In this document: positions 43,252 to 50,979 of the stretch, one piece after another
How the letters are laid out: each line of letters starts with the position of its first letter
Position numbering within the stretch: the first letter of the stretch is position 1
NCBI GenBank assembly: GCA_900316295.1
Contig: ONCJ01000011.1
Location: 30,235 to 94,234 of the forward strand
DNA length: 64,000 nt
Source of the DNA: an uncultured Prevotella sp.
Lineage (GTDB): Bacteria > Bacteroidota > Bacteroidia > Bacteroidales > Bacteroidaceae
Direction of reading: 5' to 3'
Notes under the pieces: generated by a model
The model's input: the letters and a program-made list of their open reading frames with translations, nothing else
Databases searched by the model: none
What the model was told of the DNA's origin: nothing
Made by a program: the position numbers and the translations under genes

Positions 43252-44365
43252 TGTACACTACTTTTATGTTATACTTCTCCAATGCCTCTTTCAGCACCAC
43301 GAAGAAAGCCTCGATATCCTTCACATCAATGGCTCCAAGCGAGCATAGTCGGAAGGTATCGGTAGTGGAGATCTTGCCTGGATAAATCGTAAAGCCATGA
43401 TCATAGCAATAGTCATGTACCTTGTCAAAATCCCAGTTCTCATCGTCAGGGTATTTCACCGATACTACCAGTCCCGACTGTATCTCCCTACGTATCACGT
43501 CCCTGAAACCCAGCTCTGCGAGTCCTTTGTGAATAGCCTCAAACACCCGACGATGGCGTGCAAACTTCTCCGTCTCTCCCTCAGCCCAATACTCTTTCAG
43601 AGCCTGTATGGTGGAATAGATTGTCTGAACGGGTGGTGTGAAATGCATCTGTCCTGTCTTCTCGAAATAGTCGTATTGCAGATACAGATTACAATAATAC
43701 GAACGTTTAGGATAGTCCTTCGACTCACGAATGATGTCCTCCCTACCAATGACAAACGACAGTCCTGTCATCGCCATCAGTCCTTTCTGTGCAGATGCCA
43801 TGCAGAAGTCTACGTTATCCTTTACAACGTCCAGCGGAATCATGCCCAGCGATGATGTGGTGTCGCATACGAAGATGGCATCATGTTCGTGTGCCATCCT
43901 ACCAATCTCCCTGATGGGGTTGAGCACACCCGTACCTGTCTCGTGGTGGGTGGTATACACCAGTGCTACGTCAGGGTTCTCGTCCAATGTACGTTCCACA
44001 TCCTTCAGGTCTGGCACATCATATACTGACGACTTCAGATCGATATGTGGCATACCATAATATTGGCATATCTCGACAGCACGTGTGCTGTACGCTCCGT
44101 TGTTGACGACCAGTATCTTCTTTCCTGCTGGTAGCAGCGAGTTCAGGCAGATGTCTATATTTATCGTTCCCGAACCAGTAAAGAGTACTGATGTATATCG
44201 TTCGTCGCCATGTACCACTCTGACGAGATCTTCTCTGAGTCCCTTCATCATGTTGGCAAACTCCTTCTCACGCGGGCAGATATCTGGTACCACCTGCGCC
44301 ATCTTCACTGTATCGGTAGTAGTCGCAGGACCAGGATTCAATAATATATTTCTCTTTATTTCCAT
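43244..44365 (-). CDS. phnW: 2-aminoethylphosphonate--pyruvate transaminase
   Basis: Converts phosphonoacetaldehyde and an amino donor to 2-aminoethylphosphonate. 373 aa, class V aminotransferase fold. The PLP-binding Lys194 is in 'SAQKGLMAMTG' and Asp168 in 'FVCDTTSSLG'; 'NPGPATTT' is at the N-terminus. PhnW often works in degradation, but here it stands next to PEP mutase and decarboxylase, so it acts in the synthetic direction. Confidence 0.93.
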   Translation of the reverse strand: MEIKRNILLNPGPATTTDTVKMAQVVPDICPREKEFANMMKGLREDLVRVVHGDERYTSVLFTGSGTINIDICLNSLLPAGKKILVVNNGAYSTRAVEICQYYGMPHIDLKSSVYDVPDLKDVERTLDENPDVALVYTTHHETGTGVLNPIREIGRMAHEHDAIFVCDTTSSLGMIPLDVVKDNVDFCMASAQKGLMAMTGLSFVIGREDIIRESKDYPKRSYYCNLYLQYDYFEKTGQMHFTPPVQTIYSTIQALKEYWAEGETEKFARHRRVFEAIHKGLAELGFRDVIRREIQSGLVVSVKYPDDENWDFDKVHDYCYDHGFTIYPGKISTTDTFRLCSLGAIDVKDIEAFFVVLKEALEKYNIKVVYND

Positions 44366-44374
44366 TTCAATTTT

Positions 44375-45502
44375 TTAATTCTTCAAAAACTCCATCAGAG
44401 CCTCCTTGTTCTCTATCGGGGTGGTAGTAGGGCGTCCCAAGTCCTTACGGTTACCCTTATGTACACATATCTGCAGGAGCACCGGACCCTCCATGTCCTT
44501 AACCTCACTGAGCACACCCAGCAGGTCGTCCATAGTGCTCACGCTGAACGCAGCCTTATATCCCACAGACAGGGCAATCTCTGGTAGGTCGATAGAGAGT
44601 CCTACTGTAGGCTGTCCACCCACCGAGTCATGAGCTCCGTTGTTGAATACCACGTGTATGTAGTTTGCGGCGGGTTTTGATCCTACTATTGCCATCGAGC
44701 CCATGTGCATGATGCTCGCACCGTCGCCGTCAAAACACCATACTCGTCGGTCGGTCTTCTCCATAGCGATGCCGAGCGCTATCTGACTGGCATGTCCCAT
44801 CGAGCCCACCGTCAGGAAGTCACGCTCATGTCCTTCACCCTTTGCTGCACGATATTCGAAAAGTTCACGACTGATCATGCCCGTTGTCGACACTATCACG
44901 TCCTTCTCGCCCAGTGCGGCAGCCACCGTCTGAATAGCTTCCTCACGAGCCAGTGGCAGAGAGTTGTCATTGGCGTTATCGTTGGTCACCTTCTCAAAAG
45001 TATCTTTTTCTATCACCAGTGCATACACCTCCTTGGTTTTTCTCATGTGGTCCACAGCCTTGGCAATCTGCTCGGCTGCCTCGCCCTCATCCTTGCTGAG
45101 CACCTCGTAGGGTATCTCCATCGTGTCCAACAGCGACAGTGTCACCCTACCCTGCTTTACGTGTTGCGGTTCGTCGTGTACTCCTGGCCGTCCACGCCAG
45201 CCAATCACCAATAGTACAGGTATGTTATACACTTCTTTATCAGTCAGCGAAGCCAGCGGATTGATGATGTTGCCCTCGCCAGAGTTCTGCATATACACCA
45301 CAGGTATCTCTCCTGTAGCCAGATAGTGACCCGCAGCCAGTCCCATCGCACCGCCCTCATTGGCAGCAATGATGTTATGACGTTCGTCAGCATTTGCCGT
45401 GATATATGCACATAAGTTTTTCAGCAGCGAGTCGGGCACACCTGCATAGAAGTCTATGCCATACTGTGCCAGTGTATTGTAAAAAAAGTCAGGTCTTATC
45501 AT
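44375..45502 (-). CDS. Phosphonopyruvate decarboxylase
   Basis: Converts phosphonopyruvate to phosphonoacetaldehyde with thiamine diphosphate, making PEP mutase thermodynamically favourable. 375 aa. The ThDP/Mg motif 'FDGDGASIMHMG' is followed 25-30 residues later by 'VFNNGAHDSVGG', as required. The N-terminal 'FYAGVPDSLLKNLC' is typical of this decarboxylase. Nine bases separate it from phnW. Confidence 0.93.
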   Translation of the reverse strand: MIRPDFFYNTLAQYGIDFYAGVPDSLLKNLCAYITANADERHNIIAANEGGAMGLAAGHYLATGEIPVVYMQNSGEGNIINPLASLTDKEVYNIPVLLVIGWRGRPGVHDEPQHVKQGRVTLSLLDTMEIPYEVLSKDEGEAAEQIAKAVDHMRKTKEVYALVIEKDTFEKVTNDNANDNSLPLAREEAIQTVAAALGEKDVIVSTTGMISRELFEYRAAKGEGHERDFLTVGSMGHASQIALGIAMEKTDRRVWCFDGDGASIMHMGSMAIVGSKPAANYIHVVFNNGAHDSVGGQPTVGLSIDLPEIALSVGYKAAFSVSTMDDLLGVLSEVKDMEGPVLLQICVHKGNRKDLGRPTTTPIENKEALMEFLKN

Positions 45503-45531
45503 TATTCTATTCTTTAATTTTCCCTCTCTCC

Positions 45532-46833
45532 CTACTTCGTTCCAGGTATCAGTTCGAGTATCTGCTTTATCGGCATACAGATGGGGTTAGCCTCCAGCGA
45601 ACGCTCGTTCTCGAGAATAGTCTCGGCACACTTCTGCATGGCAGGATAGGCGGCACGTAGCATGTGGTTGGCATATATCACGATGTTCACGCCCCACTCC
45701 TTGAGCTCATCCTCCTTGACGTGGTTGTATGTTGTCGGCACCACCACGATAGGTACGGCAGGATGCTTCTCACGGAATCGAATACAGAAATCCTTTATGT
45801 CCTCACCCGACTTCTCCTTACTGTGTATCATGATGCCGTCTGCGCCAGCCTCTACGTATGCAAAGGTACGCTCCAGCGCATCCTCTACAGGTTTGCCAGC
45901 TATCAGACTCTCACAACGGGCAATGATCATAAAGTCTTTGGTCACCTGTGCCTCCTTACCCACACGTATCTTATGGCAGAAGCCCTCTATGGTGTCCTGT
46001 GTCTGTATGGCGTCGGTCCCGAAGAGCGAGTTCTTCTTCAGTCCCACCTTGTCTTCGATGATTATTGCCGAGATGCCGTTACGCTCCAGTGTGCGTACGG
46101 TGAACTGGAAGTGTTCTGGTTTGCCACCCGTGTCACCGTCATATATGATAGGCTTCGTGGTACATTCCAGAATGTTTGTCAAGTCCTGCATACGAGTGGT
46201 GAGGTCCACCGCCTCGATGTCCGGTTTTCCCTTAGAGGTAGAGTCGGTCAGTGAGCTCGACCACATGCCGTCGAATGAGTTGGTCTTCAGTCCCTTCTCC
46301 ACCACCGTGTTCTCCACTATCAGTCCGCTCAGTCCGTCATGCACTTCCATAATCCTTACGATGGGTTTGGCTGCGATGAGTCGTCTGAGGGTTTTCAGTC
46401 TCACGTCGGGAGTAGTGCCTATAGCCTTTATCTCTTTGTCGAGCGACGACGAGTTGATACCTTTGGTATATGGTATCTCTATCACCTCGCCTCCCAGTTC
46501 TCTCATCACCTCTATCACCTCAGCTCTGAGCTCCTGTTCGCTACCCTCTTTCCAGTCGTCACCGTGGATGATATAGTCGGGTTTGTATTTTCGCAGGTTA
46601 GGCACATAGCTCCACTCGTCTTGTGCCACCACCTGTGCCACACCCTGAATATGTTCCACCACATTCTTCCTCTGTTCGTATGTCATATATGGCAGACGAC
46701 GATGCGACGCTATAGCCTTGTCAGTAAACAGTCCTATCATCACGTCGCCATACTTAGCGCCCTCCGTGATGATGTTGATAAGTCCTGGGTGCATGATGTC
46801 ACCTATCATACCCAGATAAACAGTCTTTTTCAT
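45532..46833 (-). CDS. Phosphoenolpyruvate mutase with fused N-terminal nucleotidyltransferase-like domain
   Basis: Rearranges PEP to phosphonopyruvate, forming the C-P bond: the first step of phosphonate synthesis. 433 aa. The mutase (about 150-433) has the diagnostic E-D-K-x5-N-S motif ('EDKVGLKKNS', 260-269) and metal-binding 'YDGDTGG'. Residues 1-140 resemble a cytidylyltransferase-like domain ('GDIMHPGLI', 'GDDWKEGSE', 'GINSSSLDKEI'), but the HxGH motif reads H-P-G-L. The ATG 46833 is chosen since the promoter lies at 46855-46885; the open frame continues further upstream. It is the first gene of a five-gene operon. Confidence 0.93.
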   Translation of the reverse strand: MKKTVYLGMIGDIMHPGLINIITEGAKYGDVMIGLFTDKAIASHRRLPYMTYEQRKNVVEHIQGVAQVVAQDEWSYVPNLRKYKPDYIIHGDDWKEGSEQELRAEVIEVMRELGGEVIEIPYTKGINSSSLDKEIKAIGTTPDVRLKTLRRLIAAKPIVRIMEVHDGLSGLIVENTVVEKGLKTNSFDGMWSSSLTDSTSKGKPDIEAVDLTTRMQDLTNILECTTKPIIYDGDTGGKPEHFQFTVRTLERNGISAIIIEDKVGLKKNSLFGTDAIQTQDTIEGFCHKIRVGKEAQVTKDFMIIARCESLIAGKPVEDALERTFAYVEAGADGIMIHSKEKSGEDIKDFCIRFREKHPAVPIVVVPTTYNHVKEDELKEWGVNIVIYANHMLRAAYPAMQKCAETILENERSLEANPICMPIKQILELIPGTK

Positions 46834-46854
46834 ATACAATTTATTTTGTGGTGA

Positions 46855-46885
46855 CAAAGGTAATGAAAACCGAGCGCAGAACAAA
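46855..46885 (-). promoter_or_regulatory. Promoter for the phosphonate operon
   Basis: Minus-strand TACCTTTG (plus 46855-46862) with TTTG (plus-strand CAAA 46882-46885) 19 bases upstream. It lies 22 bases before the PEP mutase ATG. Confidence 0.75.
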
Positions 46886-46944
46886 ATAAACGTGTTTATT
46901 TTTTATGCCGAGGTGCATCTTACCTTATTTAAAGGTACGATTAA
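46855..46944. repeat. 90-bp direct repeat, copy 1 (contains the phosphonate promoter)
   Basis: Copy 1 of a duplicated segment; copy 2 is at 47013-47102, offset exactly 158 bases. The first 74 bases are identical and there are three mismatches in 90 (46929, 46932, 46942). Confidence 0.93.
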
Positions 46945-47012
46945 GTGAGGACAATGCAAAAGGAAAATTTATTTTTCTTTTCATTGTCGAGCGAAAGTAC
47001 CTTCGACGAAGT

Positions 47013-47102
47013 CAAAGGTAATGAAAACCGAGCGCAGAACAAAATAAACGTGTTTATTTTTTATGCCGAGGTGCATCTTACCTTATCTAGAGGTACGATA
47101 AA
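47013..47102. repeat. 90-bp direct repeat, copy 2 (second promoter copy)
   Basis: Carries intact minus-strand -7 (TACCTTTG, 47013-47020) and -33 (TTTG, plus-strand CAAA 47040-47043) boxes with the same 19-base spacer. Minus-strand transcription could also start near 47006. An imperfect inverted repeat (GACAATG 46950-46956, CATTGTC 46982-46988) lies between the copies. Confidence 0.88.
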
Positions 47103-47133
47103 ACGAGTGAAAAACAATTTTTTTTGCAAATTA

Positions 47134-47165
47134 TTTGGAGGTAATAAAATTATTACTTATTTTTG
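47134..47165 (+). promoter_or_regulatory. Promoter for the DUF4160/DUF2442 pair
   Basis: TTTG 47134-47137 and TATTTTTG 47158-47165, 20-base spacer, 19 bases before the ATG at 47185. Confidence 0.68.
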
Positions 47166-47184
47166 TGCCAAAAGAAGAGACATC

Positions 47185-47424
47185 ATGCCGACAATATTTA
47201 TATTATTTGGATACAGGTTCATGTTTTATGCTAATGACCATACTCCTATCCACGTACATGTAGTGAAGGCTGGCAACAAAGCAAAATATAATATTTTCCC
47301 CATAGAACTTGTTGAAAATAATGGTTTCAAAACACAAGAATTAAAACTTATAGAATCTATTATCGAGGAAAACGTAGAGACGATAGCCCGGCACTGGAAC
47401 TTATTTTTCAATAACAACAAATAA
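47185..47424 (+). CDS. DUF4160 protein
   Basis: 79 aa. Starts 'MPTIFILFGYRFMFYANDH' and contains 'HTPIHVHV', the conserved His-rich core of DUF4160. Function unknown; proteins of this family are commonly next to DUF2442 proteins and are suspected of forming a toxin-antitoxin-like or phage-defence pair. The next gene (18-base gap) is exactly such a partner. The longer open frame back to 46945 runs through the duplicated promoter region and is not used. Confidence 0.85.
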   Translation: MPTIFILFGYRFMFYANDHTPIHVHVVKAGNKAKYNIFPIELVENNGFKTQELKLIESIIEENVETIARHWNLFFNNNK

Positions 47425-47442
47425 AAATTGGGAGGAGATACT

Positions 47443-47841
47443 ATGAAGGTTGAAAAAATTTGGCTTACAGACACAGCGGTATGGATACGTACGGACGATG
47501 GCAGAGAAGCGTGCGAACTGTTTAAAGACTACCCAAGACTTAGGTATGCTACAACAGAAATGAGGAACAGATATGAAGCTGATGACTTCGGACTGCACTG
47601 GCCTGACATTGATGAAGACCTAAGTTTTGAAGGATTCTTCAATAAGAAACAAGTAACAGAACTCTATCAGTTGTTTATGGAACATCCTGAACTCAACGTT
47701 TCTGCCATAGCACGTCGCATCGGAATAAAACAGAGTTTGATGGCTCAATATATCAGTGGACATAAGACCCCCAGTAAAGAGAGACTCTCCATTATATATG
47801 ACACCCTTCGCGCTGTAGGAAAAGAACTTATGGCTGTTTAG
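47443..47841 (+). CDS. DUF2442 protein with C-terminal helix-turn-helix
   Basis: 132 aa. Residues about 1-70 are a DUF2442 domain ('VEKIWLTDTAVWIRTDDGRE', 'DFGLHWPDIDEDLSFEG'). Residues about 75-130 form an XRE-like helix-turn-helix ('NVSAIARRIGIKQSLMAQYI'). It is probably the DNA-binding, autoregulating partner of the DUF4160 protein. The ATG 47443 is preceded by GGAGGAG, an uncommonly strong Shine-Dalgarno here, possibly a sign of recent transfer. It overlaps the convergent GT2 gene by 14 bases. Confidence 0.85.
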   Translation: MKVEKIWLTDTAVWIRTDDGREACELFKDYPRLRYATTEMRNRYEADDFGLHWPDIDEDLSFEGFFNKKQVTELYQLFMEHPELNVSAIARRIGIKQSLMAQYISGHKTPSKERLSIIYDTLRAVGKELMAV

Positions 47842-48646
47842 GTGGCAAGAAATCTGAGAGACCACTCTTTACCCTAATTATACCCTGCGAATTGTTTGAA
47901 GATCGAAGGCTCTGGTTATGTCTGCGCATCTCCGAATCAGACTTGCTTGGCACTTCCCTATGATAAAGGTGATATTCCACACAACTAAACTTTACAAAAC
48001 GCTTACGCACACCAAGTCTGCAAATGCGAGCTGTGAGATCTATATCCTCACTTCCATATCCCACCATTCCATTATCATAACCGTTGACTGCATAAAGGTC
48101 TGCTCGCCAAAAAGAAAGGTTACATCCCCTATCCATTCCGTTTTGTTTGTATTTATACAACAGAGGGGTCAACCATGGTAAACGCAAAGTATTCAGCCTA
48201 CGCGTTACTCCTTTCGTCCACCAATATATTCTTCTGAAATCTCCTTGACAAAGCGTATCTGTAAAAGTACGAGTCAATTTTCCTCGACTTCCGCTGAGAT
48301 AGAATCCATGACACGCATGCCTTAGGTGGTCTTCTATAAAATGTCGTTCCATTATTATATCACCATCAATCTGTATGATATAATCTGACGTACATACTGC
48401 AAAAGCACGATTCATAATCATGGCTCTACGGTATCCTTTATCTTCGTGCCATACATGCTTTATTGGACATGGAAGAACATGTCTCATTTCTTCTATCACA
48501 TCACGTGTGGTTTCTCGTGAACCGTCATCGGCTATTACTATCTCGGTGGGAATAATCGTCTGCTTGGATGCACTGATTAAAACCAATCGGAGCGCATTCT
48601 CCCAATTATATGTACATAAAACAAGACTTGTAGTTACATTTTTCAT
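47828..48646 (-). CDS. GT2 family glycosyltransferase
   Basis: 272 aa, GT-A fold. Contains 'VLCTYNWENAL', 'IADDGSRETTRD', 'QIDGDIIMERHFIEDH' and 'VGYGSEDIDLTARICRLG' with the ED motif. It shares 'KHVWHEDKG' with the GT2 at 40799-41602, so they may be paralogues of the same branch. It lies downstream of a WaaP-like kinase on the same strand and is probably in its operon. Confidence 0.9.
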   Translation of the reverse strand: MKNVTTSLVLCTYNWENALRLVLISASKQTIIPTEIVIADDGSRETTRDVIEEMRHVLPCPIKHVWHEDKGYRRAMIMNRAFAVCTSDYIIQIDGDIIMERHFIEDHLRHACHGFYLSGSRGKLTRTFTDTLCQGDFRRIYWWTKGVTRRLNTLRLPWLTPLLYKYKQNGMDRGCNLSFWRADLYAVNGYDNGMVGYGSEDIDLTARICRLGVRKRFVKFSCVEYHLYHREVPSKSDSEMRRHNQSLRSSNNSQGIIRVKSGLSDFLPPKQP

Positions 48647-48679
48647 ATATACACTTATTTTAGAAAAATAGAACTATTT

Positions 48680-49438
48680 TTAGAGCTCAAGTTTAAAAAG
48701 GATTTTATGTTTCTTGCCATATCGTTGCCAGAACTTCCGGCGTTCGTTCACTGCAAAAGCAAGCGATTCTTCAACATTGAATCCCCGACAACGAGCATAC
48801 TCCTCGATCATCATTATGAAGAATCTTTTTGGGCCCCATAGTCGTCTGAAGTTCAGCAGTCCACGCTCTTGACTTACTGGACCGAAACGAAATCTATTGA
48901 TGTCGACAAGTGAAAAAAGAAATTTACCATCAGAGGTTTTTCTATATAGTATATTGCCTGGTGAATAGTCAGCATGTAGCAAGTCCTTTTCATGAAGGTT
49001 TGCCGTGAATTGTGCGAAGCAGACTGCAAGATCTTCGTATGTTCCTTCTGGTGCATTGCCCACATCAAACATCCTATGTTCGTATGGACAATAAAGGCTA
49101 ATAAAATAGCTATATCCAAGTATTCCACAATGGCGTTCTTCAATATAAGCTATTGGCTCTGGTGTTTCTATGCCTTTGTCTATCAAGCGCTGCGGGTAGA
49201 TAAAAGCACGTTTTCCCTTAGGCTTCCTGATTCCTGATGAATATACATACCGATTTATACCTTTGGGTATTCGATAGCGTTTCACATTTAGCATAGTGCC
49301 GTCAGGAGCCTTGATGTTCTTAACTATATTACGGTCTTCATATATCGTCGTTCCTATGTCTTCAAAGACAAGTGGAATCTGATTAACGAAACCCTCTAAA
49401 TGCTCAAACTCTGGATTGATAAATATCCCTCTCTTCAT
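48680..49438 (-). CDS. WaaP/Kdo-kinase-like lipopolysaccharide kinase (second copy)
   Basis: 252 aa, paralogue of the kinase at 38005-38760. Catalytic loop 'HADYSPGNILY' and metal segment 'LVDINRFRF'; the ATP-binding Lys is near 'LNVKRYRI'. Likely phosphorylates LPS core sugar. It is preceded by a 300-base leader with several inverted repeats and possibly two promoters. Confidence 0.85.
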   Translation of the reverse strand: MKRGIFINPEFEHLEGFVNQIPLVFEDIGTTIYEDRNIVKNIKAPDGTMLNVKRYRIPKGINRYVYSSGIRKPKGKRAFIYPQRLIDKGIETPEPIAYIEERHCGILGYSYFISLYCPYEHRMFDVGNAPEGTYEDLAVCFAQFTANLHEKDLLHADYSPGNILYRKTSDGKFLFSLVDINRFRFGPVSQERGLLNFRRLWGPKRFFIMMIEEYARCRGFNVEESLAFAVNERRKFWQRYGKKHKILFKLEL

Positions 49439-49444
49439 TGCTTT

Positions 49445-49745
49445 TATTATTTAGGTGAATTAGCACATGAAGATGCATAAGGCAAAAGCACAAAAGAGTG
49501 GCATGACACCATCCTTATGCGCTTTACCTAAGGGGCGAGCTTGAGAATCGGAACCCCTGCATAACATATAAGAATGCGCCACGCCAAAACGTGTGCACAG
49601 CTATCGTCATGCAGAGGACCATGCAAAGGCTCTCCCCTTATTGCAATTATGTCGTACTTATTCCAAAAAAGGTTCTCAAGCTACTTCGGTAAAGCGCGAA
49701 ATAAAAGCTGTTGCATCTAAGTTGTTCGGGAATTTCTCCTCCCAA
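49445..49745 (-). other. Structured leader or candidate RNA upstream of the WaaP-like kinase
   Basis: 300 bases without a credible gene. Inverted repeats are: GCATAAGG / CCTTATGC (49475-49482, 49513-49520); TAAGGGGCGAG (49529-49539) with CTCTCCCCTTA (49630-49640), one mismatch; AGCTTGAGAA / TTCTCAAGCT (49538-49547, 49673-49682), perfect. AGGGG at 49531-49535 can also pair with CCCCT at 49554-49558, so the stems are partly mutually exclusive. Short frames exist in it but have no family support. It could be a cis-regulatory RNA, a small RNA or a decayed repeated element. Confidence 0.45.
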
Positions 49746-49751
49746 ACTATG

Positions 49752-49794
49752 CAAAGATATGATGTTTTTTTTGATTACGCAAGAAACAAAGATA
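49752..49794 (-). promoter_or_regulatory. Two minus-strand -7 boxes upstream of the kinase leader
   Basis: CAAAGATA on the plus strand at 49752-49759 and 49787-49794, each TATCTTTG on the minus strand, 35 bases apart. The first has a TTG-like -33 box at 20 bases. Either would give a leader of about 300 bases. Confidence 0.5.
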
Positions 49795-49799
49795 TTTTT

Positions 49800-49830
49800 T
49801 TTGGTAGTTGTGTTTTTATTGTTATCTTTG
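49800..49830 (+). promoter_or_regulatory. Promoter for the sialidase-like gene
   Basis: TTTG 49800-49803 and TATCTTTG 49823-49830, 19-base spacer. The predicted start near 49837 forces translation to begin at a TTG. Confidence 0.65.
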
Positions 49831-49848
49831 CCATATAATTTTTATTCA

Positions 49849-50979
49849 TTGATAGCGAAGTTGACGAACTCTATACAATTTCTTATAGTTTTCTCCTTCC
49901 TCTCCATAACAGCAGGAGCACAGGAGTTTACTGCGGAAAAGAAGGAGAGGGTGGTGGCTGTCGAGCAGTTTATCAATCCCGCGCCAGCGGTACCATCATG
50001 CCACGCATCCACGATTGTCGAACTACAGAATGGCGATCTCCTTGCGGCATGGTTTGCTGGTGAGTATGAGGGCCATCCTGACGTAAAGATATGGATGTCA
50101 CGCCGAGCCAAGGGAACCACCTCGTGGAGTCAACCCGTAGTAGTGGCGGATGGTTTTATAGGCAATGAACATCGGGCATGCTACAACCCAGTACTCTTCC
50201 AGATGCCAGATGGTGAAGTGCTGCTGTTCTATAAGATAGGTCGCTTCGTACAGGACTGGTCGGGATGGCTGGTGCGCTCACGCGATGGCGGACTGTCGTG
50301 GTCGACGAAAGAGCCACTGCCGCAGGGCTTTCTCGGACCAGTGAAGAACAAGCCCTTCCTCGCTGACGGCTATCTGCTATGTCCGTCGAGCACCGAGAAG
50401 GGAGGTTGGAAGATTCACTTCGAACGCTACGACCTTGATGCCTATGGTCACTTCCCCGACTCCACACAGATAGCCTCTCATGCCACGATGGTTGGTCCGA
50501 TAGCTGCGGAGATGGCACACAAGACCTTCGAACCAGACTCTCTCTCACCGATAGGATGCATCCAGCCATCCATTCTCCGTCTTGCCGACGGCAGACTACA
50601 GGTGCTTTGTCGTACGCAGAACGGCAGACTCGCCACCAGCTATAGCAGTGACAACGGACGGTCATGGAGCACTGTCACCCTGACCTCTTTGCCGAACAAC
50701 AATTCCGGTACTGACGCCATCACTCTCCTCGACGGGCGCCATCTGCTGGTATACAACCCCACAGCCACACCCCTTGGCGAGCATAACGCCCCTCGCACAC
50801 CTCTCTGTGTAGCCATCAGCGATGATGCCATCCATTGGCACCATCTACTCACTCTCGAGGACAGTCCCATCAGCGAATACTCCTACCCCGCCGTAATACA
50901 GGGTCGTGACGGCACCATCCACATCACTTATACATGGCGACGCGAACTGATAAGGTATGCGTCTATTCGTATTCCATAG
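49849..50979 (+). CDS. Secreted sialidase-family (BNR) protein
   Basis: About 376 aa after choosing TTG 49849, which gives a good signal peptide ('IQFLIVFSFLSITAGAQ'). The upstream part of the frame precedes the promoter and has no ATG near the signal peptide. BNR/Asp-box-like repeats occur at 'SRDGGLSWS' and 'SSDNGRSWS'. The family (PF13088) opens with 'AVPSCHASTIVEL', and many are annotated exo-alpha-sialidases, though the arginine triad is not obvious enough to assign sialic acid. It probably hydrolyses a terminal sugar in the periplasm or on the surface. The 3' end overlaps the convergent butyrate kinase gene by 17 bases. Confidence 0.83.
   Translation: MIAKLTNSIQFLIVFSFLSITAGAQEFTAEKKERVVAVEQFINPAPAVPSCHASTIVELQNGDLLAAWFAGEYEGHPDVKIWMSRRAKGTTSWSQPVVVADGFIGNEHRACYNPVLFQMPDGEVLLFYKIGRFVQDWSGWLVRSRDGGLSWSTKEPLPQGFLGPVKNKPFLADGYLLCPSSTEKGGWKIHFERYDLDAYGHFPDSTQIASHATMVGPIAAEMAHKTFEPDSLSPIGCIQPSILRLADGRLQVLCRTQNGRLATSYSSDNGRSWSTVTLTSLPNNNSGTDAITLLDGRHLLVYNPTATPLGEHNAPRTPLCVAISDDAIHWHHLLTLEDSPISEYSYPAVIQGRDGTIHITYTWRRELIRYASIRIP

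Noticed and set aside
46945-47184. 159-aa frame running into DUF4160
   Set aside because: Its first 80 codons cross the duplicated promoter segment and precede the DUF4160 promoter; the family begins at Met 47185.
49529-49640. tRNA or tmRNA fragment in the structured gap
   Set aside because: No T-arm motif (GGTTCGAATCC-like) or acceptor stem was found; the stems do not fit a cloverleaf.
49573-49838. Short plus-strand frames upstream of the sialidase-like gene
   Set aside because: They overlap the inverted repeats and minus-strand promoters, are Cys/Ser/Lys-rich without any domain, and lack a promoter of their own.
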